A stretch of 64,000 nucleotides of DNA from NCBI RefSeq assembly GCF_017874235.1, contig NZ_JAGGLC010000001.1:620001-684000 (forward strand). The letters are read 5' to 3'. The DNA is from Halolamina salifodinae. GTDB lineage: Archaea > Halobacteriota > Halobacteria > Halobacteriales > Haloferacaceae. Shown one piece after another: positions 51,253-61,298 of the stretch (its first letter is position 1; every line of letters begins with the position of its first letter). A program made the position numbers and the translations under genes. The notes under the pieces are model-generated. The model saw nothing but the letters and a program-made list of their open reading frames with translations, was not told the origin of the DNA and made no database searches.

Positions 51253-53406
51253 TCAGCTCTCGACGCCCGTGATCTCGAGGCGGGCGCCGCCGGCCCCGCT
51301 TTCGGTCGCCGCGACCGACCAGCCGTGGCTCTCGGCGATGGTGGCGACGATGTCGAGCCCGAAGCCGGTACCGTCGGTCGAGGTAGAGTAGCCCGGGTCG
51401 AACACCGCCTCGCGTTCGTCCTCGGGGATGCCGGGCCCGTCGTCGGCGACGTAGAAGCCGTCCGGGAGGTCGCCGACCGTGATCACGGCGTCGGGGGCGG
51501 CGTGCTCTATCGCATTTCCGAAGAGGTTCTCGAACAGCTGCTGGAGCTGATCCGGATCGGCGTTCACCCGCAGGTCGGTCGTCACGGTTAGCTCGGCGTC
51601 GCCCGTTTCGACGGTGCCCCACGCCGCCGCGGCAACCGTCGCCACGTCGACCGGTTCGACTTCGAGGGCGGCGTCGCCCTCGCGGGCGAGCGTGAGCAGG
51701 TCGTCGATCAGCGACTCCATCCGGTCGAGCGCGCTGCCGAGATCCGCGAGATGCTCGCTCTCGGCCTCGTCGGCGAGCAGGCCGAACCGGCCCTGCGCGA
51801 CCTGCAGCGGGTTCCGGAGGTCGTGGGAGACCACGCTCGAGAACTCCGCCAGCCGCTCGTTCTGGCGCATGAGCTCCTCCTCGCGGGCCTTCTGTTCGGT
51901 GATGTCCCGGTCCAGCGCGACGAACCGGTCCTCGCCGTCCAGATCCAGCCGGATCAGGTGGACCTCGACGGGGAACGTCGAGCCGTCGGCGCGCTCGAGC
52001 CGTCCTTCGAACCGCCGGGGCGTGTCCGGGGGGAGCTCCCGCCAGAACGACCGGGAGCGCTCGGGGTCGGCGGTAGCGTCGACATCCCAGACGTTCTTCC
52101 CGACGAGTTCGGACGGCCCGTAGCCCAACTCCTCCTGGGCGCGTTGGTTGGCCTCGACGATGGTGCCGGCGGCGTCGTGGACGACGACCAGATCCGGCGA
52201 TAGCTCGAACAGCGCTTCCAGATGGTTCCGGCTGGCCCGGAGCTGTTCCTGTCTGGCTCGGCTGCGGGTCACGTCCTCATGGAAACCGGCGTACAGCACC
52301 ACCTCGCCATCGTCGTCGCGGATCGGTGCGATCCGGACCCGGTTCCAGAACATGACGCCGTCGGTCCGGTAGTTCCGGATCTCGAGGGTGATCGGCTCCA
52401 CGTTCTCGATGGCCTCGCGTAGCTTGTCGACCTGCGCCTCGCTGGTGTGTTCGCCCTGCAGGAACCGACAGTTGCGGCCAAGCACGGCCGCGCGGTCGTA
52501 GCCCGTCATCTCGAGAAACCGGGTGTTGGCGTAGACGATGGGGTTGTCCGGCTGATCCGGGTCCGTGAGCACGACGCCCGTCGGCGCCTCGTCGAGCGCA
52601 CGGGCTTTCAGGCGGAGTTCGCTGTCCGCACCCGCCTCGCGGTCGATCTCCTGCACGATACAGACGTGGCCGCCGTCCTCCATCTGTGTCAGCACCAGTT
52701 GCTCTGGCACGGGGTCGCCGTCCTTGGTGACGCCAGTGGCGACGCCACGCCAGACCCCGCAGTCCTCGAGTTCGGGCAGGATCAGGTCGTGGAACCGCGC
52801 GGCCTCCTCCTCGGGGTAGAGCACGTCCCAGTGCTCGCCGATCAGTTCGTCACGGTCGCGGTCGTACACCGCGGCGTAGGCCTCGTTGACGTACTGATAG
52901 ACGCCGTTCTCGTCGATGATGCCGATCCCCTCCTCGGCGGACTCGATGGCGAGAAACCCCCGGCGGACCTGCTGTTCGGCCCAGTGTTTCTCCACGAGGT
53001 TCTCGACGTTGTTCGCCAGCACGGGGTACTCCTCGGGGCCCCCCTTCTGGAGGTACTCGTCGACGCCGGCCGAGATAGCGCGGCTGGCGATCTCCTCGCT
53101 GCCCTTCCCGGTGAACAGCACGAACGGGATCTCGAACCCCGCGTCCCGAACGCGTTCCAGCAGTTCGAGGCCGTTCACCCGCGGCATGTCGAAGTCGCTG
53201 ACGACACAGTCGTACTCGTCGTCCGAAAGCGCCGCGACCGCCTCGGTCGGGTCGGTCAGCGTCCTGATCGTCGCGTCGTCCAACTCCCGCGCCAAGAACT
53301 CCGCCGTCATCTTCGCCATCGTCTCGTTGTCGTCGACGATCAAGACATCGATGCGACGATTGCCCGCGTCGAAGGGGGTCCGCTCGCTGAGGGGAGCCGT
53401 CGCCAT
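51253..53406 (-). CDS. LOV-domain sensor histidine kinase with N-terminal receiver
   Basis: The protein has 717 residues. Order: a receiver domain (Asp71 in VVSDFDMP, residues 18-122), a PAS domain (about 150-255), a LOV domain (about 270-380), a PAS domain (about 392-505), HisKA with His527 (VVSHDLRNPLQ) and a HATPase domain (GDLPDGFYVADDGPGIPEDE). The LOV core has the flavin-adduct motif GRNCRFLQG with Cys313, NYRTDGVMFWN and the GFHEDVT end. It should sense blue light or redox state. No membrane segment. Confidence 0.9.
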   Translation of the reverse strand: MATAPLSERTPFDAGNRRIDVLIVDDNETMAKMTAEFLARELDDATIRTLTDPTEAVAALSDDEYDCVVSDFDMPRVNGLELLERVRDAGFEIPFVLFTGKGSEEIASRAISAGVDEYLQKGGPEEYPVLANNVENLVEKHWAEQQVRRGFLAIESAEEGIGIIDENGVYQYVNEAYAAVYDRDRDELIGEHWDVLYPEEEAARFHDLILPELEDCGVWRGVATGVTKDGDPVPEQLVLTQMEDGGHVCIVQEIDREAGADSELRLKARALDEAPTGVVLTDPDQPDNPIVYANTRFLEMTGYDRAAVLGRNCRFLQGEHTSEAQVDKLREAIENVEPITLEIRNYRTDGVMFWNRVRIAPIRDDDGEVVLYAGFHEDVTRSRARQEQLRASRNHLEALFELSPDLVVVHDAAGTIVEANQRAQEELGYGPSELVGKNVWDVDATADPERSRSFWRELPPDTPRRFEGRLERADGSTFPVEVHLIRLDLDGEDRFVALDRDITEQKAREEELMRQNERLAEFSSVVSHDLRNPLQVAQGRFGLLADEAESEHLADLGSALDRMESLIDDLLTLAREGDAALEVEPVDVATVAAAAWGTVETGDAELTVTTDLRVNADPDQLQQLFENLFGNAIEHAAPDAVITVGDLPDGFYVADDGPGIPEDEREAVFDPGYSTSTDGTGFGLDIVATIAESHGWSVAATESGAGGARLEITGVES

Positions 53407-53528
53407 AGGTCGGGATTGTTTCTCGACTGTATAAATAACCGCCTCCGGCTATCAGATCCAAAACTCCGACGGAGGGGGCCCAGAATCCCATCAGCAGGCA
53501 TTTAACCGCCGCGTGGTTGGCTTTCGGT

Positions 53529-54596
53529 ATGGATCCCGGGGAGCTACCCACAGCGCCCGAGGAGTTCTACCGGACGCTCGTGGAGAACGCCGCCGAGGGG
53601 ATGCTGACCATCGACGCCGAGAGCCGGATCGTCTACGCCAACCCCGCTATCGAGGAGATCCTCGGCTACCAGCCCGAGGAGCTGATCGGGAGTTCGAAGA
53701 TGCAGATCATCCCCGAACGCCTCCAGTCGGTGCACGCCGAGGCGCTCGCGGCGTACGTCGAGACCGGCGAGCGCCACATCGACTGGAACGGGATGGAACT
53801 CCCCGCACTCCACAAGGACGGCCACGAGGTACCGACGCTGATCAGCCTCCGGGAACACGAGTACGGCGGCGAGCAGTACTTCACGGGGATCATCCGTGAC
53901 GTGAGCGACCGCCGGGAGCGCGAGGCGGAGCTACAGGCACAGAAAGAGCGACTGGACCAGTTCGCGGACATTCTCGCCCACGACATCCGCAACCCCCTCT
54001 CGGTCGCCGCCGGCTACACGGAGATCGCCCGCGATGAGTACGACGCGCCGGAGTTGGAACGCGTCGCCGACGCGCTCGGGCGGATCGAGGGGCTGATCGA
54101 CGACGTGCTCGTGCTCTCGAAACAGGGCCAACAGATCGGCGAGACCGAACGGGTGAGCCTCAACGCCGCCGTCCGCGAAGCGTGGGATAGCACGGCTGCT
54201 GACGGCGCGACACTCGAAGTCGAGGGGCGTCTGGGCTCGGTCGATGCGGACCGAAGCCGGTTCCGCGAACTGCTCACGAACCTCTTCGGGAACGCTGTCG
54301 AACATGGTTCGACGGGCAGTCAGACGGGGTCTGACGACGCTGTCGAACACGCCGCCCCGGACACCACCGTCACGGTCGGTCCGCTCCCGGACGGCTTCTA
54401 CGTCGCCGACGACGGGCCCGGCGTTCCGGAAGAGATCCGGGAGAACGTGTTCGAGCACGGCTACTCCACCCGGGAGTCGGGAACCGGGTTCGGGCTCTCC
54501 ATCGTTCGCCAGATCGCCGAGGCCCACGGCTGGGAGATCAGCCTGACCGAGAGCGAGGCCGGCGGCGCCCGCTTCGAGATCCGGACCGGCGACTGA
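53529..54596 (+). CDS. PAS-domain sensor histidine kinase
   Basis: The ATG at MDPGELPTAPEEFYRTL gives 355 residues; four upstream in-frame codons are ignored. A single PAS domain (residues 10-125), HisKA (FADILAHDIRNPLSVAAGY) and a HATPase follow (PDGFYVADDGPGVPEEIRE; GTGFGLSIV). It is cytoplasmic. It is divergent from the LOV kinase gene, and the two C-terminal halves are alike, so they arose from a common ancestor. Confidence 0.88.
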   Translation: MDPGELPTAPEEFYRTLVENAAEGMLTIDAESRIVYANPAIEEILGYQPEELIGSSKMQIIPERLQSVHAEALAAYVETGERHIDWNGMELPALHKDGHEVPTLISLREHEYGGEQYFTGIIRDVSDRREREAELQAQKERLDQFADILAHDIRNPLSVAAGYTEIARDEYDAPELERVADALGRIEGLIDDVLVLSKQGQQIGETERVSLNAAVREAWDSTAADGATLEVEGRLGSVDADRSRFRELLTNLFGNAVEHGSTGSQTGSDDAVEHAAPDTTVTVGPLPDGFYVADDGPGVPEEIRENVFEHGYSTRESGTGFGLSIVRQIAEAHGWEISLTESEAGGARFEIRTGD

Positions 54597-54633
54597 CCGC
54601 ACCCTTCTTGCGCCGGCACGCCAACCACCGAGC

Positions 54634-55827
54634 GTGACCCGAGTCTGCTGGGCGTGTGGCGCCCGCACCGACGACGACAGCCGCGTCCGGTGTGACTGCG
54701 GCGAACCGCTCTGGCTCGAAACCGACCCCGATTCCGTCCCCGACTCCTGGCCCACGAGCGTCGAGTCGATGTGGGATGTGCTCCCCCTGCTGGGCGTGCC
54801 GGCACCCGACGTGCCCGCGGGCCTCCCGACCGCTGCGGGCGGGACGCCGCTCCTGCGCACCGACTCGCTCGACACCGAGGGTGTCCGCGTCCACGTGAAG
54901 CCCGAGGGGCTGAACCCCACGGGGAGCTTCAAGGACCGCGGAACGGCCTTCGGCGTCGCCGCCGCGCTGGAACGCGGCGAGCACCGGATCGGCACCGTCT
55001 CGCACGGGAACATGGCCGAGAGCGTCGCCGCCCACGCCGCCGCGGCGGACATGGACTGCACCGTGCTGGTACCCGCGGACATCGCCGACCAGCGGTTGGC
55101 CGCCATCGCGCGCTACAGTCCGCGGCTGGTCCGGGTCGACGGCGACTACGGTCGACTCTACTACGAGTCCCTGGCGGTGGGCCAAGACGCCGGCGTGCGG
55201 TTCCTGAACAGCGACGCCCCGTGGCGCGTCGCCGGGCAGGCGACGACGGCGCTGGAGATACTGACGCAGTTCGCGAACCGGGGCGGAGGTTCACCCGATG
55301 CACTCGTCCTCCCGGTCAGCAGCGGCGGCCACGCCAGCGGCACCTGGCAAGCCGTCCGGACGCTGACGGAGGCCGGCCTGCTCGAGGCGGCGCCGAAACT
55401 CTGCTTCGTGCAGGCGGCCGCCTGCGCGCCCATCGCGGCGGCGTTCGCGCGCGGCGACGACACGGTGACGGCCGTCGAGGGCGGCGAGACCATCGCCTAC
55501 TCCATCGCCAACGCGGACCCGCCCAGCGGGGGCCGGGCGCTCGCGGCCGCGAGAGCCACCGGCGGCGCCGTCGTCGCCGTCGAGGACCCGGCCATCGAGC
55601 GGGCGGGCAAGCGCTTCGCGGCTGCCGGGCTGGCGGTGGAACCGGCCTCGGCGACGACGCTGGCCGCAGTCGAACGGCTCCGCGAGGACGGGGTTCTCGA
55701 CGACGGCGACGAGGTGGCGTTGGTCGCGACCGGCCGCGGGTTCGGCGACGCCGGCGCGGCCGTCGACGCCGACCGGGTCGACCTCTCGGCGCTTGGGTCG
55801 CTGTTCGACGCGGGCGCGAGTCGCTGA
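54634..55827 (+). CDS. thrC: Threonine synthase
   Basis: The GTG start gives 397 residues with a zinc-knuckle-like N-terminus (CWACGARTDDDSRVRCDCGEPLW). The PLP lysine sits in LNPTGSFKDRG, with TVSHGNMAESVAAHA after it. The enzyme converts O-phosphohomoserine to threonine. The final third is complete. It begins 37 bp after the kinase gene on the same strand. Confidence 0.88.
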   Translation: MTRVCWACGARTDDDSRVRCDCGEPLWLETDPDSVPDSWPTSVESMWDVLPLLGVPAPDVPAGLPTAAGGTPLLRTDSLDTEGVRVHVKPEGLNPTGSFKDRGTAFGVAAALERGEHRIGTVSHGNMAESVAAHAAAADMDCTVLVPADIADQRLAAIARYSPRLVRVDGDYGRLYYESLAVGQDAGVRFLNSDAPWRVAGQATTALEILTQFANRGGGSPDALVLPVSSGGHASGTWQAVRTLTEAGLLEAAPKLCFVQAAACAPIAAAFARGDDTVTAVEGGETIAYSIANADPPSGGRALAAARATGGAVVAVEDPAIERAGKRFAAAGLAVEPASATTLAAVERLREDGVLDDGDEVALVATGRGFGDAGAAVDADRVDLSALGSLFDAGASR

Positions 55828-55862
55828 TTCCGGGTTGGGCCGTTCCCTGCGCTCGCCGCATC

Positions 55863-55876
55863 ACCTTTGTAACAGG
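55863..55876 (+). promoter_or_regulatory. Shared upstream motif, first copy (before the first Bat-type HTH gene)
   Basis: The string acctttgtaacagg ends 18 nt before the start codon of the first HTH regulator. Its counterpart accttagtaacagg (56783-56796) ends 17 nt before that of the second. Thirteen of 14 bases are identical in otherwise different upstream DNA. Confidence 0.5.
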
Positions 55877-55894
55877 AAGGTGAACTGACCGGTC

Positions 55895-56614
55895 ATGAGC
55901 CTGATCGCCGAACTCCGAATCTCGGGTGAGTCCTTCGCCCTGGGAGAGGCGCTCGCGGCGGCGCCGGGGATGCGCGTCGAGACCGAGTACAGTGTCCCGG
56001 CGCCCGCAGGCCCCATCGTGTTCGTCTGGGCGTGGGGCGGCGAGTTCGAGCCGTTCGAGGCGTCGCTGCCAGAGGACCCGACGGTACAGGAGTTCGACCT
56101 GATCGAGGGCGGCGGCGACCGACGGCTCTACGAGATCGTGCTCGACGACGGCCCCGCGCTCATCGATCCGGCGCCGCTGCACCGACAGACCAGCGCCTCA
56201 CAGCTCAGGATGGTAACACTGGCCAACTGCGCGATCATCACCGAACGCCTCCCGGATCGTGACTCGCTCAGCGAGTATATCCGCCTCTGTCGGGAGCACG
56301 GCTACGAGGTCGAACTGCTCCGGGCCTACCCCGCTGACGACCAGCACGGCAGGTACGACCTCTCGGAGAAACAGGCCGCGGCGCTCCGGGCGGCGCTGGA
56401 CGCCGGCTACTTCGAGACCCCGCGAAAAACGGACTTGGGAACACTGGCCGCGGCGTTCGACATCTCCGAGCAGGCGCTCTCCGAGCGACTCCGCCGCGGC
56501 GTCGCCGCCGTCCTGGAGTCGACGGTCGGCGAACTCGAGGGGAATGCGCGCCACGGCGCCGGCATCGACGCCGAAGCGGTCGACCAGTCCGAGTCGGATC
56601 TGCTGTCGAACTAA
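55895..56614 (+). CDS. Bat-type HTH transcriptional regulator (HTH_10), paralogue 1
   Basis: The protein has 239 residues. The N-terminal half is the Bat-associated domain (SLIAELRISGESFALGEAL...). The C-terminal HTH_10 begins LSEKQAAALRAALDAGYFETPRKTDLGTLAAAFDISEQALSERLRRG (written in one run of two short pieces elsewhere). It is followed by a close paralogue 200 bp downstream. Such proteins regulate many functions in Halobacteria; the target is unknown. Confidence 0.85.
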   Translation: MSLIAELRISGESFALGEALAAAPGMRVETEYSVPAPAGPIVFVWAWGGEFEPFEASLPEDPTVQEFDLIEGGGDRRLYEIVLDDGPALIDPAPLHRQTSASQLRMVTLANCAIITERLPDRDSLSEYIRLCREHGYEVELLRAYPADDQHGRYDLSEKQAAALRAALDAGYFETPRKTDLGTLAAAFDISEQALSERLRRGVAAVLESTVGELEGNARHGAGIDAEAVDQSESDLLSN

Positions 56615-56736
56615 TCCAACCCGCCGGGGAGAATATATAAAACCCGGAGCACACAAGCCCAAAGACTACCAAGGGTCCGAACCTACCGATCATATGTCCA
56701 CCGGCGCACCAGCGTCGGGTGGGCCGCCTCTGACAC

Positions 56737-56761
56737 GGGTGGACGCCCTTCCCGTCCACCC
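56737..56761 (+). terminator. Hairpin between the two HTH genes
   Basis: The inverted repeat gggtggacg...cgtccaccc (7-nt loop) lies between the two regulator genes. There is no T tract after it, so it may be a regulatory dyad rather than a terminator. A TATA-like atatataaaa occurs at 56632-56641. Confidence 0.35.
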
Positions 56762-56782
56762 ACACCACCGTTCTGCCGTATG

Positions 56783-56796
56783 ACCTTAGTAACAGG
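56783..56796 (+). promoter_or_regulatory. Shared upstream motif, second copy
   Basis: accttagtaacagg before the second HTH regulator; see the first copy at 55863-55876. Confidence 0.5.
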
Positions 56797-56813
56797 CCGC
56801 CGAAGTTGACGGC

Positions 56814-57524
56814 GTGAGCCTGATCGCCGAACTCCGCCTGACCGGCGCGCGCCTCGTTCTCGGCCCGTCGTTGCAGGCGGCCCCGGGGATGACCCTCGAA
56901 CGGGAGTGGGCGACCGCGGCCGATCGGGCGTCCGACCCCCTGCTGTTCGTCTGGGCCTCCGGCGGCGACTTCGAGTCGTTCGAGGCGGCGATGCCCGAGG
57001 ACCCGACGGTCAACGGCTTCGAACGCGTCGACGGTGGCGACCATCGGCGGCTCTACCGGGTCATCGTTGACCGGGACGCCGGCACCACCAACCCCGGCCC
57101 CATCGACCGACAGACCGGCGCCTCCCGGCTCTCGATCCGGACGACCGCCGAGGGCGCGGTGTTGAAGATCCGACTCCCGGACCGCGAGGCGCTGACCGAG
57201 TACATCAGCCATCTCCGGGAGCGGGGGTTCAGCGTCGAACTGTTGCGGGCCCACCACGCCGACGACGAGCAGGGACGGGCGTACGACCTCTCGGAGAAGC
57301 AAGCCGAGGCGCTGCAGGCGGCGTTCCAGGCTGGCTACTTCGAGGTACCCCGGGAGACCGACCTCCAGCGACTGGCCGACCAGTTCGATATCTCCGAGCA
57401 GGCGCTCTCGGAACGGCTCCGTCGCGGCGTCTCCTCGGTGCTTGCAGCGACCGTCGGCGAACCCGACGGGCGATCCGACACCGAACAGGCGGCGCCGCCG
57501 ATCAGTGAGGAAAAACGGGAGTAG
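56814..57524 (+). CDS. Bat-type HTH transcriptional regulator (HTH_10), paralogue 2
   Basis: The GTG start gives MSLIAELRLTGARL, matching the first residues of paralogue 1 and confirming the start. The protein has 236 residues with the same Bat-associated N-terminal half and the C-terminal HTH_10 (LSEKQAEALQAAFQAG; QFDISEQALSERLRRGV). The two arose by tandem duplication. The stop is 4 bp from the convergent sucD end. Confidence 0.85.
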   Translation: MSLIAELRLTGARLVLGPSLQAAPGMTLEREWATAADRASDPLLFVWASGGDFESFEAAMPEDPTVNGFERVDGGDHRRLYRVIVDRDAGTTNPGPIDRQTGASRLSIRTTAEGAVLKIRLPDREALTEYISHLRERGFSVELLRAHHADDEQGRAYDLSEKQAEALQAAFQAGYFEVPRETDLQRLADQFDISEQALSERLRRGVSSVLAATVGEPDGRSDTEQAAPPISEEKRE

Positions 57525-57528
57525 CGGC

Positions 57529-58398
57529 CTACAGGAAGCTCTCGACGTTGTCAGCGACCTCCTCGGGGGTGTCGCCGACAGGGACGCCCGCGTCGTTGAG
57601 CGCCTCGATCTTCGACTCCGCGGTCCCGGTACCGCTCCCCGAGACGATGGCGCCGGCGTGGCCCATCCGCTTGCCCGGCGGCGCCGTGCGGCCGGCGATG
57701 AAGCCGGCGACCGGCGTGTCCATGTGTTCGCCGATGAACTTCGCGGCCTCCTCCTCGTCCTCGCCGCCGATCTCACCGCACATCACGACGGCCTCGGTCT
57801 CGTCGTCCTGTTCGAACAGTTCGAGGGCGTCGACGAACGAGGTGCCGATGATCGGGTCGCCGCCGATGCCGACGGCGGTGGTCTGGCCGATCCCACGCTG
57901 GGTGAGGCTGTCCACGACTTGGTAGGTCAGGGTCCCGGAGCGCGAGACGAGGCCGACGTTCCCCTCCGAGAAGATGTTGCCCGGCAGGATGCCGAGTTTG
58001 CTCTCGCCGGGGGTGATGATGCCCGGACAGTTCGGGCCGATAAGGTGCGTATCGACCTCAGAGAGGCGCTTGTTCACCTTCGCCATGTCCTGTGTGGGGA
58101 CGCCCTCGGTGATGGCGACCGCCAGATCGAGCGGTGCGTCGAGTGCCTCGAAGATGGCGTCGCCGGCAAAGGCCGGCGGGACGAAGATGACGGAGGCGTC
58201 GGCGTTCTCCTCGATAGCGGCCTCCTCGACGGTGTCGTAGACCGGCACGCCCGCGGTAGTCTGCCCGCCCTTGCCGGGGACGGCGCCGGCGACCACGTTG
58301 GTGCCGTACTCGATCATCTGTTCGGCGTGGAAGTTGCCCTCCCCGCCCGTGATGCCCTGCACCACGACTCGGGTGTCGTCGTCGACCAAGATGCTCAT
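57529..58398 (-). CDS. sucD: Succinate-CoA ligase, alpha subunit
   Basis: The subunit (289 residues) binds CoA and carries the phosphohistidine. Motifs are [22 protein letters not shown] at the N-terminus, [17 protein letters not shown] and the active-site region [21 protein letters not shown]. It acts in the TCA cycle with SucC. Its start overlaps the stop of sucC by four bases. Confidence 0.96.
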   Translation of the reverse strand: MSILVDDDTRVVVQGITGGEGNFHAEQMIEYGTNVVAGAVPGKGGQTTAGVPVYDTVEEAAIEENADASVIFVPPAFAGDAIFEALDAPLDLAVAITEGVPTQDMAKVNKRLSEVDTHLIGPNCPGIITPGESKLGILPGNIFSEGNVGLVSRSGTLTYQVVDSLTQRGIGQTTAVGIGGDPIIGTSFVDALELFEQDDETEAVVMCGEIGGEDEEEAAKFIGEHMDTPVAGFIAGRTAPPGKRMGHAGAIVSGSGTGTAESKIEALNDAGVPVGDTPEEVADNVESFL

Positions 58399-59549
58399 TC
58401 GTTCACCTCCGCAGCATCTGCAACCGCACGCTGGACCGCCGACTCCAGCGTCTTCTCGACCGTCACGAGGTCGGTGTTCAGGATCTCCATCCCCTCTTCC
58501 GCGCGAGTCCCGGCCAGTCGAACCGTCACCGGCTTGGGGATCTCGTCGAACTGCTCCAGGGCCTCGTTGATCCCCTTGGCGACCTCGTCGCCGCGGGTGA
58601 TCCCGCCGAAGATGTTGAACACGACAGAATCGACGTTCTCGTCGGAGAACACCATGTCCAGCGCGTTGGCCACTCGCTCGGCCTTCGCGCCGCCGCCGAT
58701 GTCGAGGAAGTTGGCGGGCGTGCCGCCGTAGTAGTCCACGAGGTCGAGCGTGGTCATCACGAGGCCGGCACCGTTGCCGATGATGCCGACGTCGCCGGAG
58801 AGGCGGACGTAGTTCGCACCCTCGAAGCCGTACTCGCTGGCCTTGCGCTCGAGGTCGTTCTCGAAGCTCTCCTCCTCCATCTCGGCCAGTTCCGGCTGGC
58901 GGAACAGTGCGTCGTCGTCGATGTTCATGACGGCGTCGGCGGCGACGACCTCGTCGTCGCTCGTGATCATCACGGGGTTCACCTCGATCTCGGAGGCGTC
59001 AGAATCCTCGTAGAGGTCGAACAGGGTCCGCAGAATGCTCGCCACGTCGCCGGCGAACTGCTGCTCGACGCCGGCCTCGTAGACGACTTTCCGGGACTCG
59101 TAGGGGTGCATCCCGAACGCCGGGTCGATCTGCTCGCGGGCGATGGCCTCGGGGGTCTCCTCGGCGACCGTCTCGATGTCGACGCCGCCCTCGGTGGAGA
59201 TCATCGCGACCGGTTCGCCGGCCGCACGGTCCATCGTGACGCCGACGTACAGTTCGTCGACGAAGTCGACGCCGGCCTCCACGAGCACGCGCTCGACGGT
59301 GTACCCCTTGAGGTCCATGCCGAGAATCGACTCGGCGGCCTCGCGGGCCTCCGCCTCGCTCGTGACGATCTCGATGCCGCCGGCCTTCCCGCGGCCGCCG
59401 ACGTGGACCTGTGCCTTGACAGCGGCGGGGAACCCGATCTCCCCGACCGCCTCGACGACTGCCTCGACCGACGAGGCGAGTCGCGACTCCGGGACGGGGA
59501 TCCCGGCGTCCGCGAACACCTCCTTTGCCTGGTACTCGTGTAGCTTCAT
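58395..59549 (-). CDS. sucC: Succinate-CoA ligase, beta subunit
   Basis: The start [22 protein letters not shown] gives 384 residues and agrees with the family N-terminus; the open frame further upstream is spurious. The ATP-grasp part ([17 protein letters not shown]) and the C-terminal [34 protein letters not shown] are complete. It forms a tetramer with SucD and is the first gene of the operon. Confidence 0.96.
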   Translation of the reverse strand: MKLHEYQAKEVFADAGIPVPESRLASSVEAVVEAVGEIGFPAAVKAQVHVGGRGKAGGIEIVTSEAEAREAAESILGMDLKGYTVERVLVEAGVDFVDELYVGVTMDRAAGEPVAMISTEGGVDIETVAEETPEAIAREQIDPAFGMHPYESRKVVYEAGVEQQFAGDVASILRTLFDLYEDSDASEIEVNPVMITSDDEVVAADAVMNIDDDALFRQPELAEMEEESFENDLERKASEYGFEGANYVRLSGDVGIIGNGAGLVMTTLDLVDYYGGTPANFLDIGGGAKAERVANALDMVFSDENVDSVVFNIFGGITRGDEVAKGINEALEQFDEIPKPVTVRLAGTRAEEGMEILNTDLVTVEKTLESAVQRAVADAAEVNE

Positions 59550-59668
59550 CGCGTAGGAGGACTGCCGGGCGTCGCCTGCATAAATCCCGACGGTACGCGA
59601 CTGCGTACCGTGCGGGGGAGCTACCGGAACCGACGCGCCCTTGTGCTGCCGGGCGGTTCCCACCCACG

Positions 59669-60607
59669 ATGGCCGACGTGCTCGCCGCGCCACCGATTGT
59701 CTACGCGCTGGCACTCGTGCCGGCGCTGCTCTGGGGGTTCTCCCCGGTGCTCTCCAAGCGCGGGATGGCCGCCGGCGGCACCTCGCTGCAGGCGTCGCTG
59801 GTGGTCGTCCTCGTCGACAGCACGCTGTATCTCGTTGCGCTCGCAATCCTCCGCGGCGGCAGCGCGTTCACGGGGCTGACTCTCGAAACCCTCGGCGTGT
59901 TTCTGCTGGCCGGCGTGTTCGGCACCGCGCTCGGGCGCCTCGCGACGTTCGCGGGCGTCGACCGCGTGGGCGCGAGTGTCAACAGTGCCGGCGTCTCCGC
60001 CCGGCCGCTGTTCGCGACGATGCTGGCGGTGTTGTTCCTCGGCGAACCGGCGGCGCTCTCGACGGCCGTCGGCGTCGTCATCCTCGTCGGCGGCCTCGCC
60101 GCGCTGGCGCTGGCGAAAGGCGGCGACATCGGCGGCTGGGAGCCCTACGAACTGCTGTTCCCGGTCGGCGCCGCGGTCTGTTTCGCGGTCGGGAACGTGC
60201 TCCGGCGCCACGGCCTGACCACCTCCGCGGTGAGTTCGCTGGAGGCCGTCGCGCTCAACGAGATGGCCGCGCTGATCGTGCTGTTCGGCTACGCCCTCGC
60301 TCGCGGCCGACTCGGCGAGATTCGGAACGCCCCCAAAGAGACGTGGGGCTACTTCGCCGGCAGCGGGACGATTACTGCGGTCGCGCTGCTCTCGCTGTTC
60401 GCCGCCTTCGGCCACCCCGAGGGGACCGTCGCCGTCGTCGACCCGCTGGCGGCGACGGCGCCGCTGTTCACGGCCGTCTTCGCCTACTTCCTGCTCGGGG
60501 ATCTGGAGCGCGTGACCCGCGGGGTGGTGCTGGGGGCGGCGCTGATCGTCCTCGGCGTCGCGCTGGTGACTGCCGGCCCGGCGCTGCTTTCGGCTGTCGG
60601 CCTCTGA
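59669..60607 (+). CDS. EamA-family (DMT) transporter
   Basis: The ATG at MADVLAAPPIVYALALV gives 312 residues with ten hydrophobic segments in two EamA repeats. The end of repeat 2 (VVDPLAATAPLFTAVFAYFLLGD) is typical. Substrate unknown; amino acids or metabolites are common in the family. Divergent from sucC. Confidence 0.85.
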   Translation: MADVLAAPPIVYALALVPALLWGFSPVLSKRGMAAGGTSLQASLVVVLVDSTLYLVALAILRGGSAFTGLTLETLGVFLLAGVFGTALGRLATFAGVDRVGASVNSAGVSARPLFATMLAVLFLGEPAALSTAVGVVILVGGLAALALAKGGDIGGWEPYELLFPVGAAVCFAVGNVLRRHGLTTSAVSSLEAVALNEMAALIVLFGYALARGRLGEIRNAPKETWGYFAGSGTITAVALLSLFAAFGHPEGTVAVVDPLAATAPLFTAVFAYFLLGDLERVTRGVVLGAALIVLGVALVTAGPALLSAVGL

Positions 60608-60664
60608 GGCCTGGAGCCCGCGCGACCACCACGAATTAATGCCTCCCCGGCACGTAGCCGGGAC

Positions 60665-61177
60665 ATGGCCAAGTATTCGACCGGCAGCGGCGGGGGCGAC
60701 GACGGCGGCGACGCCTGCGAACTCTGCGGGACGGAGTCGGCGTCGCTGCGGAAGGCGAACGTCGCCGGCGCGCAGCTACACGTCTGCTCGGACTGCGAGC
60801 CGATGGGGGCGAACCGCCACAAGGACGAGAAGAAGCGCGACCAGCAGGAGGGCTCCCGGGGCGAGCCCCAGAACCGCAAGAAGCGCGCGGCCCAGAACAC
60901 CGCGAAGCTGATGGAGTCCAACGAGCCGGATACCGACTGGGTCGAGGGCGCCGAGTACGACGAGGACAGCCTCCCGTACCTCGTCTCGGGCTACGGCGAC
61001 CGGGTGACCGAGGCTCGGCAGGACGCCGGCCTCACGACCGAGGAAGTCGCCGAGGAACTGGACGTCGACGAGGACGACCTGCTCGCCGTCGAGGAGGGGC
61101 GGGCCATCCGCGCCGACGTTGGTGGAGCGATCATCGCAAAGCTGGAGGATCGGTTCGGGATCGAACTGGCCGAATAG
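60665..61177 (+). CDS. Multiprotein bridging factor aMBF1
   Basis: The 170-residue protein has an N-terminal zinc ribbon (CELCGTESA; CSDCEPMG), a charged linker and a C-terminal HTH (VTEARQDAGLTTEEVAEELDV). This is the arrangement of archaeal MBF1, which links regulators to the transcription machinery or interacts with ribosomes. Complete. Confidence 0.93.
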   Translation: MAKYSTGSGGGDDGGDACELCGTESASLRKANVAGAQLHVCSDCEPMGANRHKDEKKRDQQEGSRGEPQNRKKRAAQNTAKLMESNEPDTDWVEGAEYDEDSLPYLVSGYGDRVTEARQDAGLTTEEVAEELDVDEDDLLAVEEGRAIRADVGGAIIAKLEDRFGIELAE

Positions 61178-61298
61178 CCCGTTCGCGGCATCGAGCTCGT
61201 GGTCGCTGACCGAAGTCGGCGACGCTCACTCGCCGCGAACGAGTAACCAAACTGCCTCAGCCCGCGGCTTTTTCCACGCGCCACCACTCCCCGGAGCC

